Shown here: in pieces, positions 9,392 to 18,857 of the stretch
How positions within the stretch are numbered: the stretch's first letter is position 1
Layout of the letters: each line of letters opens with the position of its first letter
Assembly: GCA_036381515.1 (NCBI GenBank)
Contig: DASVCR010000070.1
Location: forward strand, 4,408 to 68,407
Source: ZC4RG20 sp036381515
Lineage (GTDB): Bacteria; Pseudomonadota; Gammaproteobacteria; Steroidobacterales; Rariloculaceae
Direction: 5' to 3'
DNA length: 64,000 bases
The notes under the pieces: model-generated
Databases searched by the model: none
Seen by the model: only the letters and a program-made list of their open reading frames with translations
What the model was told of the DNA's origin: nothing
Translations under genes and position numbers: made by a program

Positions 9392-9790
9392 TCAGGAGCG
9401 TTCCTCGATCAACGCGATCGCCTTCTCGCGCAGCGTCGCGTCCGCGTTCACGGCCTGCACGACGCGGTTGTACTGATCCGGCGTCCAGCCGTGCTCGGCG
9501 ATCTTCGAGAACGCATCCTCCTGCAGCCGAGCCTGCGTCTCCTGCGCCTGCTGCTGCGTCTCCGCGGCAGCGAGCTCTTCCTCGTACTCGGCGAGCGTCT
9601 CCTCGAGCGCGACGTAGATGTCGGCGAACGTCTCGAGATCCTCGTCCGACACCTCGACCGCCGGCTGCCCGAGGTTCGGCGACGGCTGCGCCGGCGGCTG
9701 GGCCGGCTGCGGCGCCGGCTCCTGCGCGTAAAGCTGTCCCGTCAGCGCCAGCGCGGCGGCGGCGATCGCCGGAGTGAACAAGCCTTTCAT
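9392..9790 (-). CDS. Secreted DUF4168-type protein
   Basis: A 132-residue exported protein starting MKGLFTPAIAAAALALTG with cleavage near LYAQ. A 17-codon-longer start exists upstream, but the Shine-Dalgarno AGAGGTAG sits before this ATG. After a Pro/Gln/Ala-rich linker comes VSDEDLETFADIYVALEE, a long charged helix, and the C-terminal WTPDQYNRVVQAVNAD element, which is the arrangement of DUF4168 proteins. Function is unknown; other members are small periplasmic helical proteins. It is transcribed leftward between the PQQ dehydrogenase and the prolyl oligopeptidase. Confidence 0.75.
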   Translation of the reverse strand: MKGLFTPAIAAAALALTGQLYAQEPAPQPAQPPAQPSPNLGQPAVEVSDEDLETFADIYVALEETLAEYEEELAAAETQQQAQETQARLQEDAFSKIAEHGWTPDQYNRVVQAVNADATLREKAIALIEERS

Positions 9791-9895
9791 GACACTACCT
9801 CTAGAAAACCAGACATGAGCGGGGTTTAGTGCAAGCACCATGCCAGGTTTTCGGAGGCGGCCCGCTCGAGCGGCGGCGCTGCCGCTCGCGACGCG

Positions 9896-11821
9896 TCAAT
9901 CCGGCAGCGTCAGCGCGATCAGCTCCGCCGGGCCCGGCCGGCCGATCGCGAGCACGATGTACTGCTTGCCGTCGAGCATGTACGTCATCGGCTTCGCCGC
10001 GGCCTGCCCCGGCAGCTCGATTTCGGCGACGACGTCGCCGGTCGCCTTGTCGTAGGCGCGCAGGATCGGATCGCCGCCCCAGCCCTCGCCCGCGAAGAGC
10101 AGCGTCTTCGTCACGAGGAGCACCGGGCGCACCGGCTTGCCGGTATCGGGCAGGTCGAGCCCGCGCAGCGCCGGATGGTTCGCGATGTTTTCCGGCGTCC
10201 GGCCGTTCGGCTTCATCCAGACGTGCTCGCCCGTGTTCATGTCGATCGCCGTGACGCGGCCGTACGGCGGCTTCACGATCGGCAGACCCATCGGGCTCGG
10301 CACCTGGCCGCCGGTGAACACGTAGCGCATGTCCGTCGTGCCGGGCTCGGGCTCGCCGACCGAGAACACGGCCGGATTCGTGGTCGAGCCGACGTAGACG
10401 ATGCCGGTCTCCGGATCGGCCGCGCCGCCCTCCCAGTTCGACCCGCCGCCGAAGCTCGGCAAGAGCAGCGTGCCGCGCGTGCCGTCCGGCGAGTTCTGCA
10501 GCGACGGCGGATTGAACATCGGCCCGAGCCGCAGGTCCTTCACGGCTTCGAGCGCCGCGGCCTTGATCTCCGGCGTGAAGTCGACGAGATCGTCCTCGGT
10601 GAAGCCTTGGCGGTCGTAGGCCGCGGGCTTCGTCGGGAAGGGCTGCGTCGGCGACGTCCACTCGCCCGGCACGTCCGTCTGCGGCACGGGCCGCTCCTCG
10701 ATCGGCCAGATCGGCTCGCCGGTCTCTCGATCGAGCACGTACGCGAACGCCTGCTTCGTGAGCTGCACGAGGGCCTTCACGGGACGGCCGTCGACGGTCA
10801 CGTCGAGCAGGATCGGCGACGTCGGATTGTCCCAGTCCCAGATGTCGTGATGGATCTGCTGGAAGTGCCAGACGCGCTCGCCGGTCTCGACGTTCAGCGC
10901 GACGATGCTGTTGCCGAAGAGGTTCGCGCCGTGCCGATGACCGCCGTACATGTCGCTCGTCGGCGCCTCGACCGGCAGATACACGAGGCCGAGATCGGGA
11001 TCGGCCGCCATCGGTGCCCAGACGCCCGCGTTGCCGGTGTACTCGGCCGAGCCGTCGAACCACGTGTCGTAGCCGTGCTCGCCGCGCTCGGGGACCGTGT
11101 GGAACGTCCACTTGAGCTCGCCGGTCCGCGCATCGAACGCGCGCACGTCACCCTTGACCTGGGTGCGCGAGTTCGGCCGCGCGCCGACGCCGTGCGCCGG
11201 ACCGACGACGATGACGTCGCCGACGACGAGCGGCGGCGACGTCGAGCCGATCTCGATGTTGTCCTTCGGACCGCGCAGGAGCTCGTACATGTCCACGACG
11301 CCGCCGTTGCCGAAGCCCGGCTCGGGGAGCCCCGTATGCGCATCGAGCGCGACGAGATGGAAGCCTGGCGTCACCGTGATGATCCGGTCGTCGCCCTGCC
11401 CGTCGCTCCAGTACGCGACGCCGCGGCCCGAGAGCTTCCTCGGCGCGCGCTCGAACCGCTCGCCCTCGTCGGGCCGCCACATCCACAGCGTCTCGCCGGT
11501 CCGCGCGTCGATCGCGACGACGTTGCGCGTCACGCCCGCGGTCGCGTAGAGCACGCCGCCGACCATCAGCGGCGTCGTCTCGGTGCGCGCCTCGGGCCGC
11601 GGGCCGAAGTTCGCGGCGGACCAGCGCCACGCGACGCGCAGGTCCGCGACGTTCGACGCGTCGATCTGATCGAGCGGCGAGTAATGCTGCGCGTAAAGGC
11701 TGCCGCCGTAGACGGGCCACTCGGCCTGCCCGCCGCCGTCACCTTCCTCTGCATACGCGACCGCGAGCACCGCGGCGCAAACCGAAGCCGCGAGCGCGGC
11801 ACGCCGAATCCGCCGAATCAT
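9896..11821 (-). CDS. PQQ-dependent dehydrogenase (quinoprotein), periplasmic
   Basis: A 641-residue exported quinoprotein. The start MIRRIRRAALAASVC is chosen because GGAGGAGG lies just upstream; a 17-codon-longer frame lacks such a site. The mature protein begins WPVYGGSLYAQHYSPLDQI and shows repeated propeller elements such as VAIDARTGETLWMW, FDARTGELKWTFHT and ALNVETGERVWHF, the hallmark W-docking repeats of PQQ alcohol and sugar dehydrogenases. The overall order resembles soluble glucose/quinate-type quinoproteins without the membrane N-terminal part. The substrate is unknown. PQQ biosynthesis genes are not in the window. A hairpin (9867-9888, 8-bp stem, no T-tract) follows the stop and may mark the transcript end. 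Confidence 0.88.
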   Translation of the reverse strand: MIRRIRRAALAASVCAAVLAVAYAEEGDGGGQAEWPVYGGSLYAQHYSPLDQIDASNVADLRVAWRWSAANFGPRPEARTETTPLMVGGVLYATAGVTRNVVAIDARTGETLWMWRPDEGERFERAPRKLSGRGVAYWSDGQGDDRIITVTPGFHLVALDAHTGLPEPGFGNGGVVDMYELLRGPKDNIEIGSTSPPLVVGDVIVVGPAHGVGARPNSRTQVKGDVRAFDARTGELKWTFHTVPERGEHGYDTWFDGSAEYTGNAGVWAPMAADPDLGLVYLPVEAPTSDMYGGHRHGANLFGNSIVALNVETGERVWHFQQIHHDIWDWDNPTSPILLDVTVDGRPVKALVQLTKQAFAYVLDRETGEPIWPIEERPVPQTDVPGEWTSPTQPFPTKPAAYDRQGFTEDDLVDFTPEIKAAALEAVKDLRLGPMFNPPSLQNSPDGTRGTLLLPSFGGGSNWEGGAADPETGIVYVGSTTNPAVFSVGEPEPGTTDMRYVFTGGQVPSPMGLPIVKPPYGRVTAIDMNTGEHVWMKPNGRTPENIANHPALRGLDLPDTGKPVRPVLLVTKTLLFAGEGWGGDPILRAYDKATGDVVAEIELPGQAAAKPMTYMLDGKQYIVLAIGRPGPAELIALTLPD

Positions 11822-11973
11822 CGAGCCTCCTCCCCGCAAGCGATCGCCCGGTCGCCGGGTCGTTCTTTGCATCGAAGGTTACCGCGTTTTCGCGGAACGT
11901 GGCAGCACGCCGGCGGGGAGCGCCGGAACATACGGGTGGCCAGCCGAGCGCGGGACGCCGTGTCCCGCCGCGG

Positions 11974-12840
11974 TCACGTGCCCTCGGGCCAGATCCGGAT
12001 CAGCCCCTCCTGCGCGGTCGACGCGACGAGCCGCCCGTCCGCCGTGAAGAACTGCCCGAACGCGAGCCCGCGCGCGCCCGACGCGTTCGGGCTCCACATC
12101 GAATGCAGCAGCCACTCGTCGACGCGAAACGGCCGATGAAACCACATCGCGTGATCGAGGCTCGCCATCTGCACGTTGCCGAGCTCGAAGCGGATGCCGT
12201 GCGGCAGCGCCGACGTCGCGACGAGCTGGTAGTCGGAGATGTACGCGAGCAGCCGGCAGTGCAGCGCCGCATCGTCGGGCAGCGGCTCGATCGCACGGAT
12301 CCAGATGTGCCGCACCGGCGGCGCGGGCTCCGGCGAGAAGATGTGGATCGGCTCGACGGGACGGAACTCGAACGGGCGCGCCGCCGTGACGAAGCGGCGC
12401 ATCTTCTCCGGGATCTTCTCGAGCAGATCGGCCGGGATCTCGCGCACGTCCGCGAGCCCGTCCGGACCCGGCACGTCCGGCATCTCCGCCTGATGCTCGA
12501 GGCCCTGCTCCGGCGCCTGGAACGACGCCGTCATGTTGAAGATCGGGCGTCCGTGCTGGATCGCGACGATCCGCCGGTTGCTGAAGCTCCTGCCGTCGCG
12601 GTCACGCTGCACGTGATAGACGATCGGCGCGTTCACGTCGCCGGGCCGCAGGAAGTACGCGTGCAGCGAATGCACGTGCCGGCCTTCGACCGTCCAGCTC
12701 GCGGCGCAGAGCGCCTGACCGAGCACCTGGCCGCCGAATACCCTGCTGCTGCCGATGTCGCGGCTCTCGCCGCGGAAAAGATCGAGCTCGAGACGCTCGA
12801 GCTCGAGGAGATGCAGGAGGTCTGCGAGCACCGGATCCAT
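11974..12840 (-). CDS. tesB: Acyl-CoA thioesterase II (TesB)
   Basis: A 288-residue double-hotdog thioesterase that hydrolyses acyl-CoA to fatty acid and CoA in the cytoplasm. It starts MDPVLADLLHLLELERLE, the usual TesB N-terminus; a start nine codons earlier is possible. Characteristic blocks are RVFGGQVLGQAL, HSLHAYFLRPGD, the SFSNRRIVAIQHG strand, and the C-terminal ASLDHAMWFHRPFR with the WSPNASGARGLAFGQFF block. The order and length match E. coli TesB. It is leftward with no close upstream partner, the dehydrogenase at 12940 being on the same strand about 100 nt away, so co-transcription is possible. Confidence 0.92.
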   Translation of the reverse strand: MDPVLADLLHLLELERLELDLFRGESRDIGSSRVFGGQVLGQALCAASWTVEGRHVHSLHAYFLRPGDVNAPIVYHVQRDRDGRSFSNRRIVAIQHGRPIFNMTASFQAPEQGLEHQAEMPDVPGPDGLADVREIPADLLEKIPEKMRRFVTAARPFEFRPVEPIHIFSPEPAPPVRHIWIRAIEPLPDDAALHCRLLAYISDYQLVATSALPHGIRFELGNVQMASLDHAMWFHRPFRVDEWLLHSMWSPNASGARGLAFGQFFTADGRLVASTAQEGLIRIWPEGT

Positions 12841-12939
12841 GGGGCCTCGAAGCAAGCGCCGCGGCAACGCGGCGAGGTCCCCATGATACGCGACGGTCGG
12901 CGGCTCGCACGGCCGCCGAAGCTCGTTCGACGGCGAATG

Positions 12940-13815
12940 CTACTTCCCGCGATTCAGCCTCGCGATCAGGCTCGACGTGTCCCAGCGCCGCCCGCCCATC
13001 TGCACGACGTCCGCGTAGAACTGATCGACGAGCGCCGCGACCGGCAGCTCGGCGCCGTTGCGGCGCGCCTCGTCGAGGCAGATGCGCAGGTCCTTGCGCA
13101 TCCATTCCACGGCGAAGCCGAAGTCGAAGCGGCCCTCGATCATCGTCTGCCAGCGGTTCTCCATCTGCCACGACTGGGCCGCGCCCTTCGAGATCACGTC
13201 GATCACGGCGGGCACGTCGAGCCCCGCCTGCTTCGCGAAATTCAGCGCCTCCGCAAGCCCCTGCACGACGCCGGCGATCGCGATCTGATTGACCATCTTC
13301 GTGAGCTGTCCTGCGCCCGCCGGGCCGATCAGCCGCACGTTGTGCGCGTATGCGCGGATCACGGGCTCCGCGCGCGCGAAGGCTTCCGGCTCTCCGCCGA
13401 CCATCACCGTCAGCTTCCCCTGCTCGGCGCCGGCCTGGCCGCCCGACACCGGCGCGTCGAGGCACGCGACGCCGCGCTCGCCGCCCGCCGCCGCGATCTC
13501 GCGCGCGAGACCCGCGGACGCCGTCGTGTGATCAACGAACACCGCGCCCTTCTTCATCCCGGCGAGCACGCCGTCCGGGCCGAGCACGACCTCGCGCACG
13601 TCCGGATCGTCGCCGACGCACGTGAACACGAGGTCGGCGCCGTCGGCGGCCTGCGCCGGGGAATCGGCAAGCCGGCCGCGGTGCTCGGACGTCCAGCGCT
13701 CCGCCTTCTGCCTCGTCCGGTTGTAGACCGTGACGTCGTGACCGGCCTTGCTGAGCCAGCCGGCCATCGGATAGCCCATCACGCCGAGCCCGAGGAACGC
13801 CACCTTCATCGTCAT
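12940..13815 (-). CDS. NAD(P)-dependent beta-hydroxyacid dehydrogenase (HIBADH family)
   Basis: A 291-residue enzyme of the 3-hydroxyisobutyrate/tartronate-semialdehyde reductase family. The Rossmann motif is GLGVMGYPMAGWL at the N-terminus. The substrate-binding block is DAPVSGGQAGAEQGKLTVM, and the catalytic Lys is in GAGQLTKMVNQIA. The C-terminal helical domain ends near WDTSSLIARLNRGK. Two in-frame ATGs (MTMKV) are 6 nt apart; the first has GGAG 9 nt upstream. It begins 5 nt after the stop of the phosphotransferase gene, so the two are an operon. The exact hydroxyacid cannot be told from sequence. Confidence 0.9.
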   Translation of the reverse strand: MTMKVAFLGLGVMGYPMAGWLSKAGHDVTVYNRTRQKAERWTSEHRGRLADSPAQAADGADLVFTCVGDDPDVREVVLGPDGVLAGMKKGAVFVDHTTASAGLAREIAAAGGERGVACLDAPVSGGQAGAEQGKLTVMVGGEPEAFARAEPVIRAYAHNVRLIGPAGAGQLTKMVNQIAIAGVVQGLAEALNFAKQAGLDVPAVIDVISKGAAQSWQMENRWQTMIEGRFDFGFAVEWMRKDLRICLDEARRNGAELPVAALVDQFYADVVQMGGRRWDTSSLIARLNRGK

Positions 13816-13820
13816 CGTCG

Positions 13821-14702
13821 TCAGCTCCGTTTCGTCTCGTCGAGGGCGGCGGCCGCGCGCGCCGCGAACGCGGCGTACGGACCGCGGTCGCCCGCCCGAA
13901 CCGACGACGACAATGCCCAGAAATACGCGACGAGCCGAACGAGCCGCACGACTCGACGCAGCTCGCGCGGCGTGAACGGCACCGGCGAAGCGCCGTAATA
14001 CGCGTTCGCGAGCTGCCAGCCGTCGTCGTCGAAATGATTGAGCGCCGCGACGCCGGCGAGATCGAGCACGGGCGCGGCCGTCACAGCATACTCGAAGTCG
14101 ACGAGCTTGAGCTCGCCGTCGTCGAGCACGTTGGACGCGATCAGGTCGTTGTGGCAGAGCACGTGGCTCGGGTAGCGCGCGGCGTACGCGCGCGCGAGCT
14201 CGCGCAGCTCCGCGGCGCGGCGGCGGTCCTCCGCGCCGAGCGCGCCGAGCCCGCGCGTGTACGCGTCCGCGAGCGCCTCCGGATCGTACTTGCGCAGCGG
14301 ACGCCTGATCGAGTGCAGACGCTTCAGCAGCCGCGCGACGCGCACGACGTTCTGCGGCGCCGCGAGCGCCTCCGCCGTGAGCGGACGCGCGCGCGAGAGA
14401 TACTCGGTGATCAGCGCGCCCCCGCGTGCGTCCGCGGCGACGACCGGCGGTGCGATGCCGAGCGCCGCGGCCTCGTCCGTGACCGAGGCTTCGACCGGCA
14501 GCTCGAGCGCGCCGGCGCGCGGGTCGTCCGAGACGCGCACGACGAAGCGCCGTCCGCTCACGGCCGCGAGGACGCTGCGCGGGCGCAGCCCGCCGCCGAG
14601 CGGCGTCAGGTCGACGGCCGCTGCCGGCGCTCCCGGCACATCGACGAGCCCCGCATCGCGAAGCGCGCGCAGCACCCGCTCGCGCAGGCCCGCGTCGATC
14701 AT
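13821..14702 (-). CDS. Choline/aminoglycoside-kinase-like phosphotransferase
   Basis: A 293-residue protein of the kinase-like phosphotransferase fold. The catalytic loop is HVLCHNDLIASNVL and the metal-binding Asp is in LKLVDFEYA, both as in choline and ethanolamine kinases (LicA type). The N-terminal lobe contains RFVVRVSDD in place of the usual ATP-binding strand. The chosen ATG gives MIDAGLRERVLRAL; a GTG 15 nt upstream is an alternative and the ribosome-binding site is weak. It is the first gene of a two-gene unit with the HIBADH-family dehydrogenase. It could phosphorylate choline, ethanolamine or another small alcohol. Confidence 0.8.
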   Translation of the reverse strand: MIDAGLRERVLRALRDAGLVDVPGAPAAAVDLTPLGGGLRPRSVLAAVSGRRFVVRVSDDPRAGALELPVEASVTDEAAALGIAPPVVAADARGGALITEYLSRARPLTAEALAAPQNVVRVARLLKRLHSIRRPLRKYDPEALADAYTRGLGALGAEDRRRAAELRELARAYAARYPSHVLCHNDLIASNVLDDGELKLVDFEYAVTAAPVLDLAGVAALNHFDDDGWQLANAYYGASPVPFTPRELRRVVRLVRLVAYFWALSSSVRAGDRGPYAAFAARAAAALDETKRS

Positions 14703-15021
14703 CGCGGCCCGCTTCACGCCGGCCCCTGCGGGATCCGCCCGGAACCCGCCCGAGGGGCTGCCCGACGTTCCCGCTGCCGCGGGCCGCAGGCGACGCACAC
14801 CCCTGCCCGCCGCGCGGTCGAGGTGTCGCACCCACGCACCACCGCCGGGCCTGGGACCGCGCATTGTGTCACTTCGGCTACCCGTAGTCTCGCTTGAAGG
14901 CTAATTTTGGCAGTGTTAGTCTCGCATGCGCCACAACCCTGTTCCAGGCAACTCCTCGCCCGTCGGGAGTTGTCTTCGTACGACAGAGTTTGTGCCCACC
15001 TACTACATCGGGAGGATAGTA
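14703..15021. other. Divergent intergenic region upstream of the second TonB receptor
   Basis: This 319-base spacer lies between the leftward phosphotransferase gene and the rightward receptor. Its right half is AT-richer and holds a candidate promoter (14894-14922). It also holds an imperfect hairpin, CAACTCC...GGAGTTG, near 14949-14972, which recalls the hairpin in the leader of the first receptor. The Shine-Dalgarno GGGAGGAT is at 15010-15017. Confidence 0.55.
14894..14922 (+). promoter_or_regulatory. Candidate sigma-70 promoter for the second TonB receptor
   Basis: TTGAAG (14894-14899) and TAGTCT (14917-14922) are separated by 17 nt. Transcription would begin near 14930, about 90 nt before the receptor start codon. 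Confidence 0.4.
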
Positions 15022-18000
15022 ATGGGACGATCGTTCCATCCGGGCAATTCTTGCCCAAGGAAAGCCCTGCTTGCTGATTCGGTCGCACGCGCGATGCATG
15101 GCGCGCGGATGGACCGCGCGGCGACCAGACACACGAGAATCACGCCTCGGCTGCTTGCGACTTCCGGCGCGGTCCTGCTCGGCTCCGCGCTCGTCGCGAT
15201 GCCGTCGGGACGGGCGTTCGCCCAGGACGCCGGAGTCGAAGAAATCGTCGTCACCGGATCGCGCATCGTGCGCCGCGACTTCGAGTCGAACAGCCCGATC
15301 GTGACCGTCGAGGCCGAGGACTTCGAAACGCAGACGGGCCTGAACGTCGAGTCGTATCTGAACCAGCTGCCGCAATACAACCCGGCCGCGTCGCCGGTGA
15401 CGTCGGACGGCGACGTGCAGATCACGCCGATCAACTCGGTCGGTATCGCATCGATCTCGCTGCGCGGCTTCGGTCCGAACCGCAGCCTCGTGCTCATCGA
15501 CGGCAAGCGCATGGTGCCGATCAACCCGTTGATGGTCACCGACATCAACGGCATTCCGTCGGCGCTGATCGAGCGCGTCGAGACGATCACCGGCGGCGCG
15601 TCGGCCGTGTACGGTGCCGATGCCGTCGGCGGCGTCACGAACTTCATTCTGCGCGACGATTTCGAAGGCTTCGACGTCGACTTCCAGACGGGCATGACCG
15701 AGGAAGGCGACGGCGAGGAGTCGCGCCTTTCTGCGATCCTCGGCTCCAATCTCGGCGACCGCGGCAACGTGACGATCGGCTTCGAAGCCTACAAGCGCGA
15801 GCGCGCGCTCGAGGTCGAGCACGACCTCTATCGGAAGTGGTATCAGCGCGCCGACACGCCGGGCTTCCTGTTCGTGCAAGGCGTCAACGGCTACTCGTGT
15901 AACGGTCCCGAGTGCCCGTACTCCGAAACGATCAACGCGTTGTTCTCCGACCGGATCCCGGGCTCGTTCGTCTTCAGTCCGAACGGCGCTCAGGACGGCG
16001 TCGGACGCGGCTTCTCTTTCAGCCCCGACGGCGGCGTTTTCGTCAACAGCCGAGGCGGCTTGTATCGAGCAGACGGGTCGCTGCGCTACACCGGTCAGCT
16101 CGACGGTCTGGAGTACACGTTCCAGAACGCGCTCGACAACAACGTCCCGTTCGGATCGACCCCGGTACCCTATCAAAACCTGAAGTACAACTTCATCGAT
16201 GCCACGATCAGCGCGCCGCAGGATCGCTACTCGTTCTTCGCGTCCGGCTCGTACGACGTGAATGATCGCGTCCGCTTGAAGGCACGTGCGACGTTCGCCG
16301 AGAGCGATACGGCGACGGTGCTCGGCGGCACGTCCGCGATCACGGGTTGGGAAGCCACGGTGCCGTACGACCCGACGACCGACAGCCCGGTCAACCCGAA
16401 CCTCAACTGGAGGGATCCGGCCGTCGTCCAGGCGTGGCTCGATAATCCGAATGATCCGATGTTCGCGAATCCGGACTTCATCCCGACTGGGCAGCCGAAC
16501 GCCGGCCACCCGGTTCCGGCCGAGCTCGCGATCCTGCTGAACAGCCGCAACCCGACGACGTACTGCCTCGAGGGCTCGACTCTGAGCACTGGTCCTTCCG
16601 CCGGCCTGCCGTGCGGCACGTGGGGCTCGAACACGACGCCGACGAGCGACCCGGCGCTGGTGGGCACGACCGGCCCGCAGGCGCGCTGGCAACCGCAGTG
16701 GCTGCCGAAAGACAGCCTGCCGCCGCGCCAGACGCGTAACGTCAACGAGGTCTGGCAGTTCGAGGCGGGCCTCGAGTTCGATCTCGGCCGCGACTGGACG
16801 GGCGAGTTCTATCTGTCGCACGGCGAATCGAGCACCTACAACGTCGCCGGCGGCAACATGTCGCTCGAGCGTTACCGTCAGCTGATCGCGATGCCCGACT
16901 ACGGCCGCAACGCGCAGATCTCCGGTAACGAGCCGCCGAACAGCCAGCGCCCGTACTTCGGCGCGGGCGACGTGACCTGCACGTCCGGCTGGTATTCGAC
17001 GCTGTTCGAGGGCGACAAGCCGCTCAGCCAGGACTGCTACGACGCGGTCAACGCGGTGCTGCAGACGCGGACGCAGAACGAGCAGAACATCATCGAGCTC
17101 AACTTCCAGGGCCCGGTGTACGAGCTGCCGGCGGGCGAGGTCCGCATGGCGACGGGCTACCAGAGCCGCCGGAACTCCGGCCTCTTCAACCCCGACATCC
17201 TGCAGTCGCAGGTCTCGTTCACCGACCAGGTGATCGGTGTGTACCCGACCGGTTATCTCGACGCCGAGACGTCGGTCGATGACTACTACATCGAGGGCCT
17301 GATCCCGGTGCTGCAGGGCAAGCGGGCCGCCCAACGGCTCGAGCTCGAGCTCGGTGCGCGTTACTCCGACTACGAGCACACCGAGGAAGAGACCACGTGG
17401 AAGTCGCTGATCAACTGGCAGGTCAACGACATGCTCCGGTTCCGCGGCGGCTTCAACCGCGCGACGCGTGCGCCGAACCTCGGGGAGCTCTTCCTGAATC
17501 CGCAGGAAATCTTCACGGGCGGCGGCATGTTCGGCGATCCGTGCGGCGTCCGCTCGAACTCGCCGTTCGGCGCGGGCGGCACGTCGGACGACCCGGTCCT
17601 GACGACGGGCGAGACGAACCCGCCTCCGCTCGCGGCCGGCCAGACGCCGGAAGGTGCGATGAGCACCCGGATGATCTGCGAGGCGATGATGGGCGGCCCC
17701 GGCAGCTCCGCGGTCAATCAGTTCTACAACCTGAACAACGCACCGGCGTCGGGCGGCGGCGGCTTCGCCTGGGTGCTGCAGACGGGCAACCCGGACCTGA
17801 AGTCGGAGGTCGCGGACACGTGGACGTGGGGACTCGTGCTGAACCTCGAGAACAACATGACGTGGGCGTTCGACTGGTACAAGGTCGAGATCGAGGACGC
17901 GATCATGTTGTACTCGCTGACGTACGCCGGCTACCGGTGCTTCGGCACGCGCATCGTGACCACGCCCGAGGAGGCGGCCGAGCAGGCGCAGACCACGGCC

Positions 18001-18756
18001 TGTAAGCTCGTTCCGAGGGACCTGAACAACGGTGCCGCGCTGAACGCGATGCTGTCGTACGACAACCAGGCCACGATCAAGACGTCCGGCGTGGACATCT
18101 CGTGGAACTGGTTGAAGCCGCTCGACGCTGGGAGCCTCAACTTCAGCATGCAGGCGACGGTCCTCGACGAGTACAAGACGAAGGCCTCGCCGGCGCCGTT
18201 CGATCCCGAGATCGACTGGAAGGGCTCGCTCGGCCCGACCGGCCTCACGGGGACGAACCCCGGCGCGTACGAGTATCGGTTGTTCGGCTCGGTCGGCTAC
18301 TCGCGCAACAACTGGAACGTCTCGCTCCGCTGGCGGCATCTGCCGTCCGTCTGGAGTGCGAACTATGCGCAGCAGCAGGCGATCAAGGAGAACAACGCGA
18401 GGGTCGCGGCCGGCGGTCCCGGCATCATGCTGAGCTGGACGCCGACGACGGAAATCAAGTCGGACGACTACAACGTCTTCGACTTGTCGTTCCGTTGGGA
18501 TCTGACGGACGCGATGACGCTGCGCGGCGGTATCACGAACTTGTTCGATACCGAGCCCGAGGTCGTCGGTGCGAGCAGGGGCTATCCGACGGATACCGTC
18601 CTGAGCAACGTCTGCGCGGACCTCGGCTATCCGAACGGAGCGATGGGCTGCCAGAACCCGTTCGGCTACAGCCTGCCGGGCGCCGGATCGATGAATCCGG
18701 GGTACTACGACACGCTCGGCCGCCGCTACTTCGTCGGCCTCAGCATGCGCTTCTAA
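15022..18756 (+). CDS. TonB-dependent outer-membrane receptor (large)
   Basis: A 1244-residue receptor. The start MGRSFHPGNSC is chosen because GGGAGGATAGTA directly precedes it; an upstream ATG at 14926 lacks a site, and an internal one (MDRAATRHTR) would give a more compact signal peptide. The hydrophobic signal core is LLATSGAVLLGSALVAM, cleaved near GRAFAQ. Then come EEIVVTGSRIVRRDFESNSP and a plug with LRGFGPNRSLVLIDGKR and GGASAVYGADAVGGVTNFIL. The barrel ends with the aromatic strand YFVGLSMRF. It closely resembles the receptor at 3883, with extra loop sequence. The ligand is unknown. A terminator with a 10-T tract follows. Confidence 0.92.
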   Translation: MGRSFHPGNSCPRKALLADSVARAMHGARMDRAATRHTRITPRLLATSGAVLLGSALVAMPSGRAFAQDAGVEEIVVTGSRIVRRDFESNSPIVTVEAEDFETQTGLNVESYLNQLPQYNPAASPVTSDGDVQITPINSVGIASISLRGFGPNRSLVLIDGKRMVPINPLMVTDINGIPSALIERVETITGGASAVYGADAVGGVTNFILRDDFEGFDVDFQTGMTEEGDGEESRLSAILGSNLGDRGNVTIGFEAYKRERALEVEHDLYRKWYQRADTPGFLFVQGVNGYSCNGPECPYSETINALFSDRIPGSFVFSPNGAQDGVGRGFSFSPDGGVFVNSRGGLYRADGSLRYTGQLDGLEYTFQNALDNNVPFGSTPVPYQNLKYNFIDATISAPQDRYSFFASGSYDVNDRVRLKARATFAESDTATVLGGTSAITGWEATVPYDPTTDSPVNPNLNWRDPAVVQAWLDNPNDPMFANPDFIPTGQPNAGHPVPAELAILLNSRNPTTYCLEGSTLSTGPSAGLPCGTWGSNTTPTSDPALVGTTGPQARWQPQWLPKDSLPPRQTRNVNEVWQFEAGLEFDLGRDWTGEFYLSHGESSTYNVAGGNMSLERYRQLIAMPDYGRNAQISGNEPPNSQRPYFGAGDVTCTSGWYSTLFEGDKPLSQDCYDAVNAVLQTRTQNEQNIIELNFQGPVYELPAGEVRMATGYQSRRNSGLFNPDILQSQVSFTDQVIGVYPTGYLDAETSVDDYYIEGLIPVLQGKRAAQRLELELGARYSDYEHTEEETTWKSLINWQVNDMLRFRGGFNRATRAPNLGELFLNPQEIFTGGGMFGDPCGVRSNSPFGAGGTSDDPVLTTGETNPPPLAAGQTPEGAMSTRMICEAMMGGPGSSAVNQFYNLNNAPASGGGGFAWVLQTGNPDLKSEVADTWTWGLVLNLENNMTWAFDWYKVEIEDAIMLYSLTYAGYRCFGTRIVTTPEEAAEQAQTTACKLVPRDLNNGAALNAMLSYDNQATIKTSGVDISWNWLKPLDAGSLNFSMQATVLDEYKTKASPAPFDPEIDWKGSLGPTGLTGTNPGAYEYRLFGSVGYSRNNWNVSLRWRHLPSVWSANYAQQQAIKENNARVAAGGPGIMLSWTPTTEIKSDDYNVFDLSFRWDLTDAMTLRGGITNLFDTEPEVVGASRGYPTDTVLSNVCADLGYPNGAMGCQNPFGYSLPGAGSMNPGYYDTLGRRYFVGLSMRF

Positions 18757-18778
18757 GAGGCGCGTTCTTGTCCCTTTC

Positions 18779-18810
18779 GCGGCGGGCTTCGGCCCGCCGC
18801 TTTTTTTTTT
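18779..18810 (+). terminator. Rho-independent terminator of the second TonB receptor
   Basis: GCGGCGGGC pairs with GCCCGCCGC around a TTCG tetraloop and is followed by ten T residues. The stem is almost the same as that of the terminator at 7050. Confidence 0.93.
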
Positions 18811-18857
18811 GTGCTGCGGCAACGCCGACGGGCCCGAGTCGGGCCGCCCCGCCCCGC

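Noticed and set aside
9867..9888. Intrinsic terminator after the PQQ dehydrogenase
   Set aside because: There is an 8-bp GC stem with a 6-nt loop but no T-tract on the minus strand, so it is only mentioned under the dehydrogenase gene.
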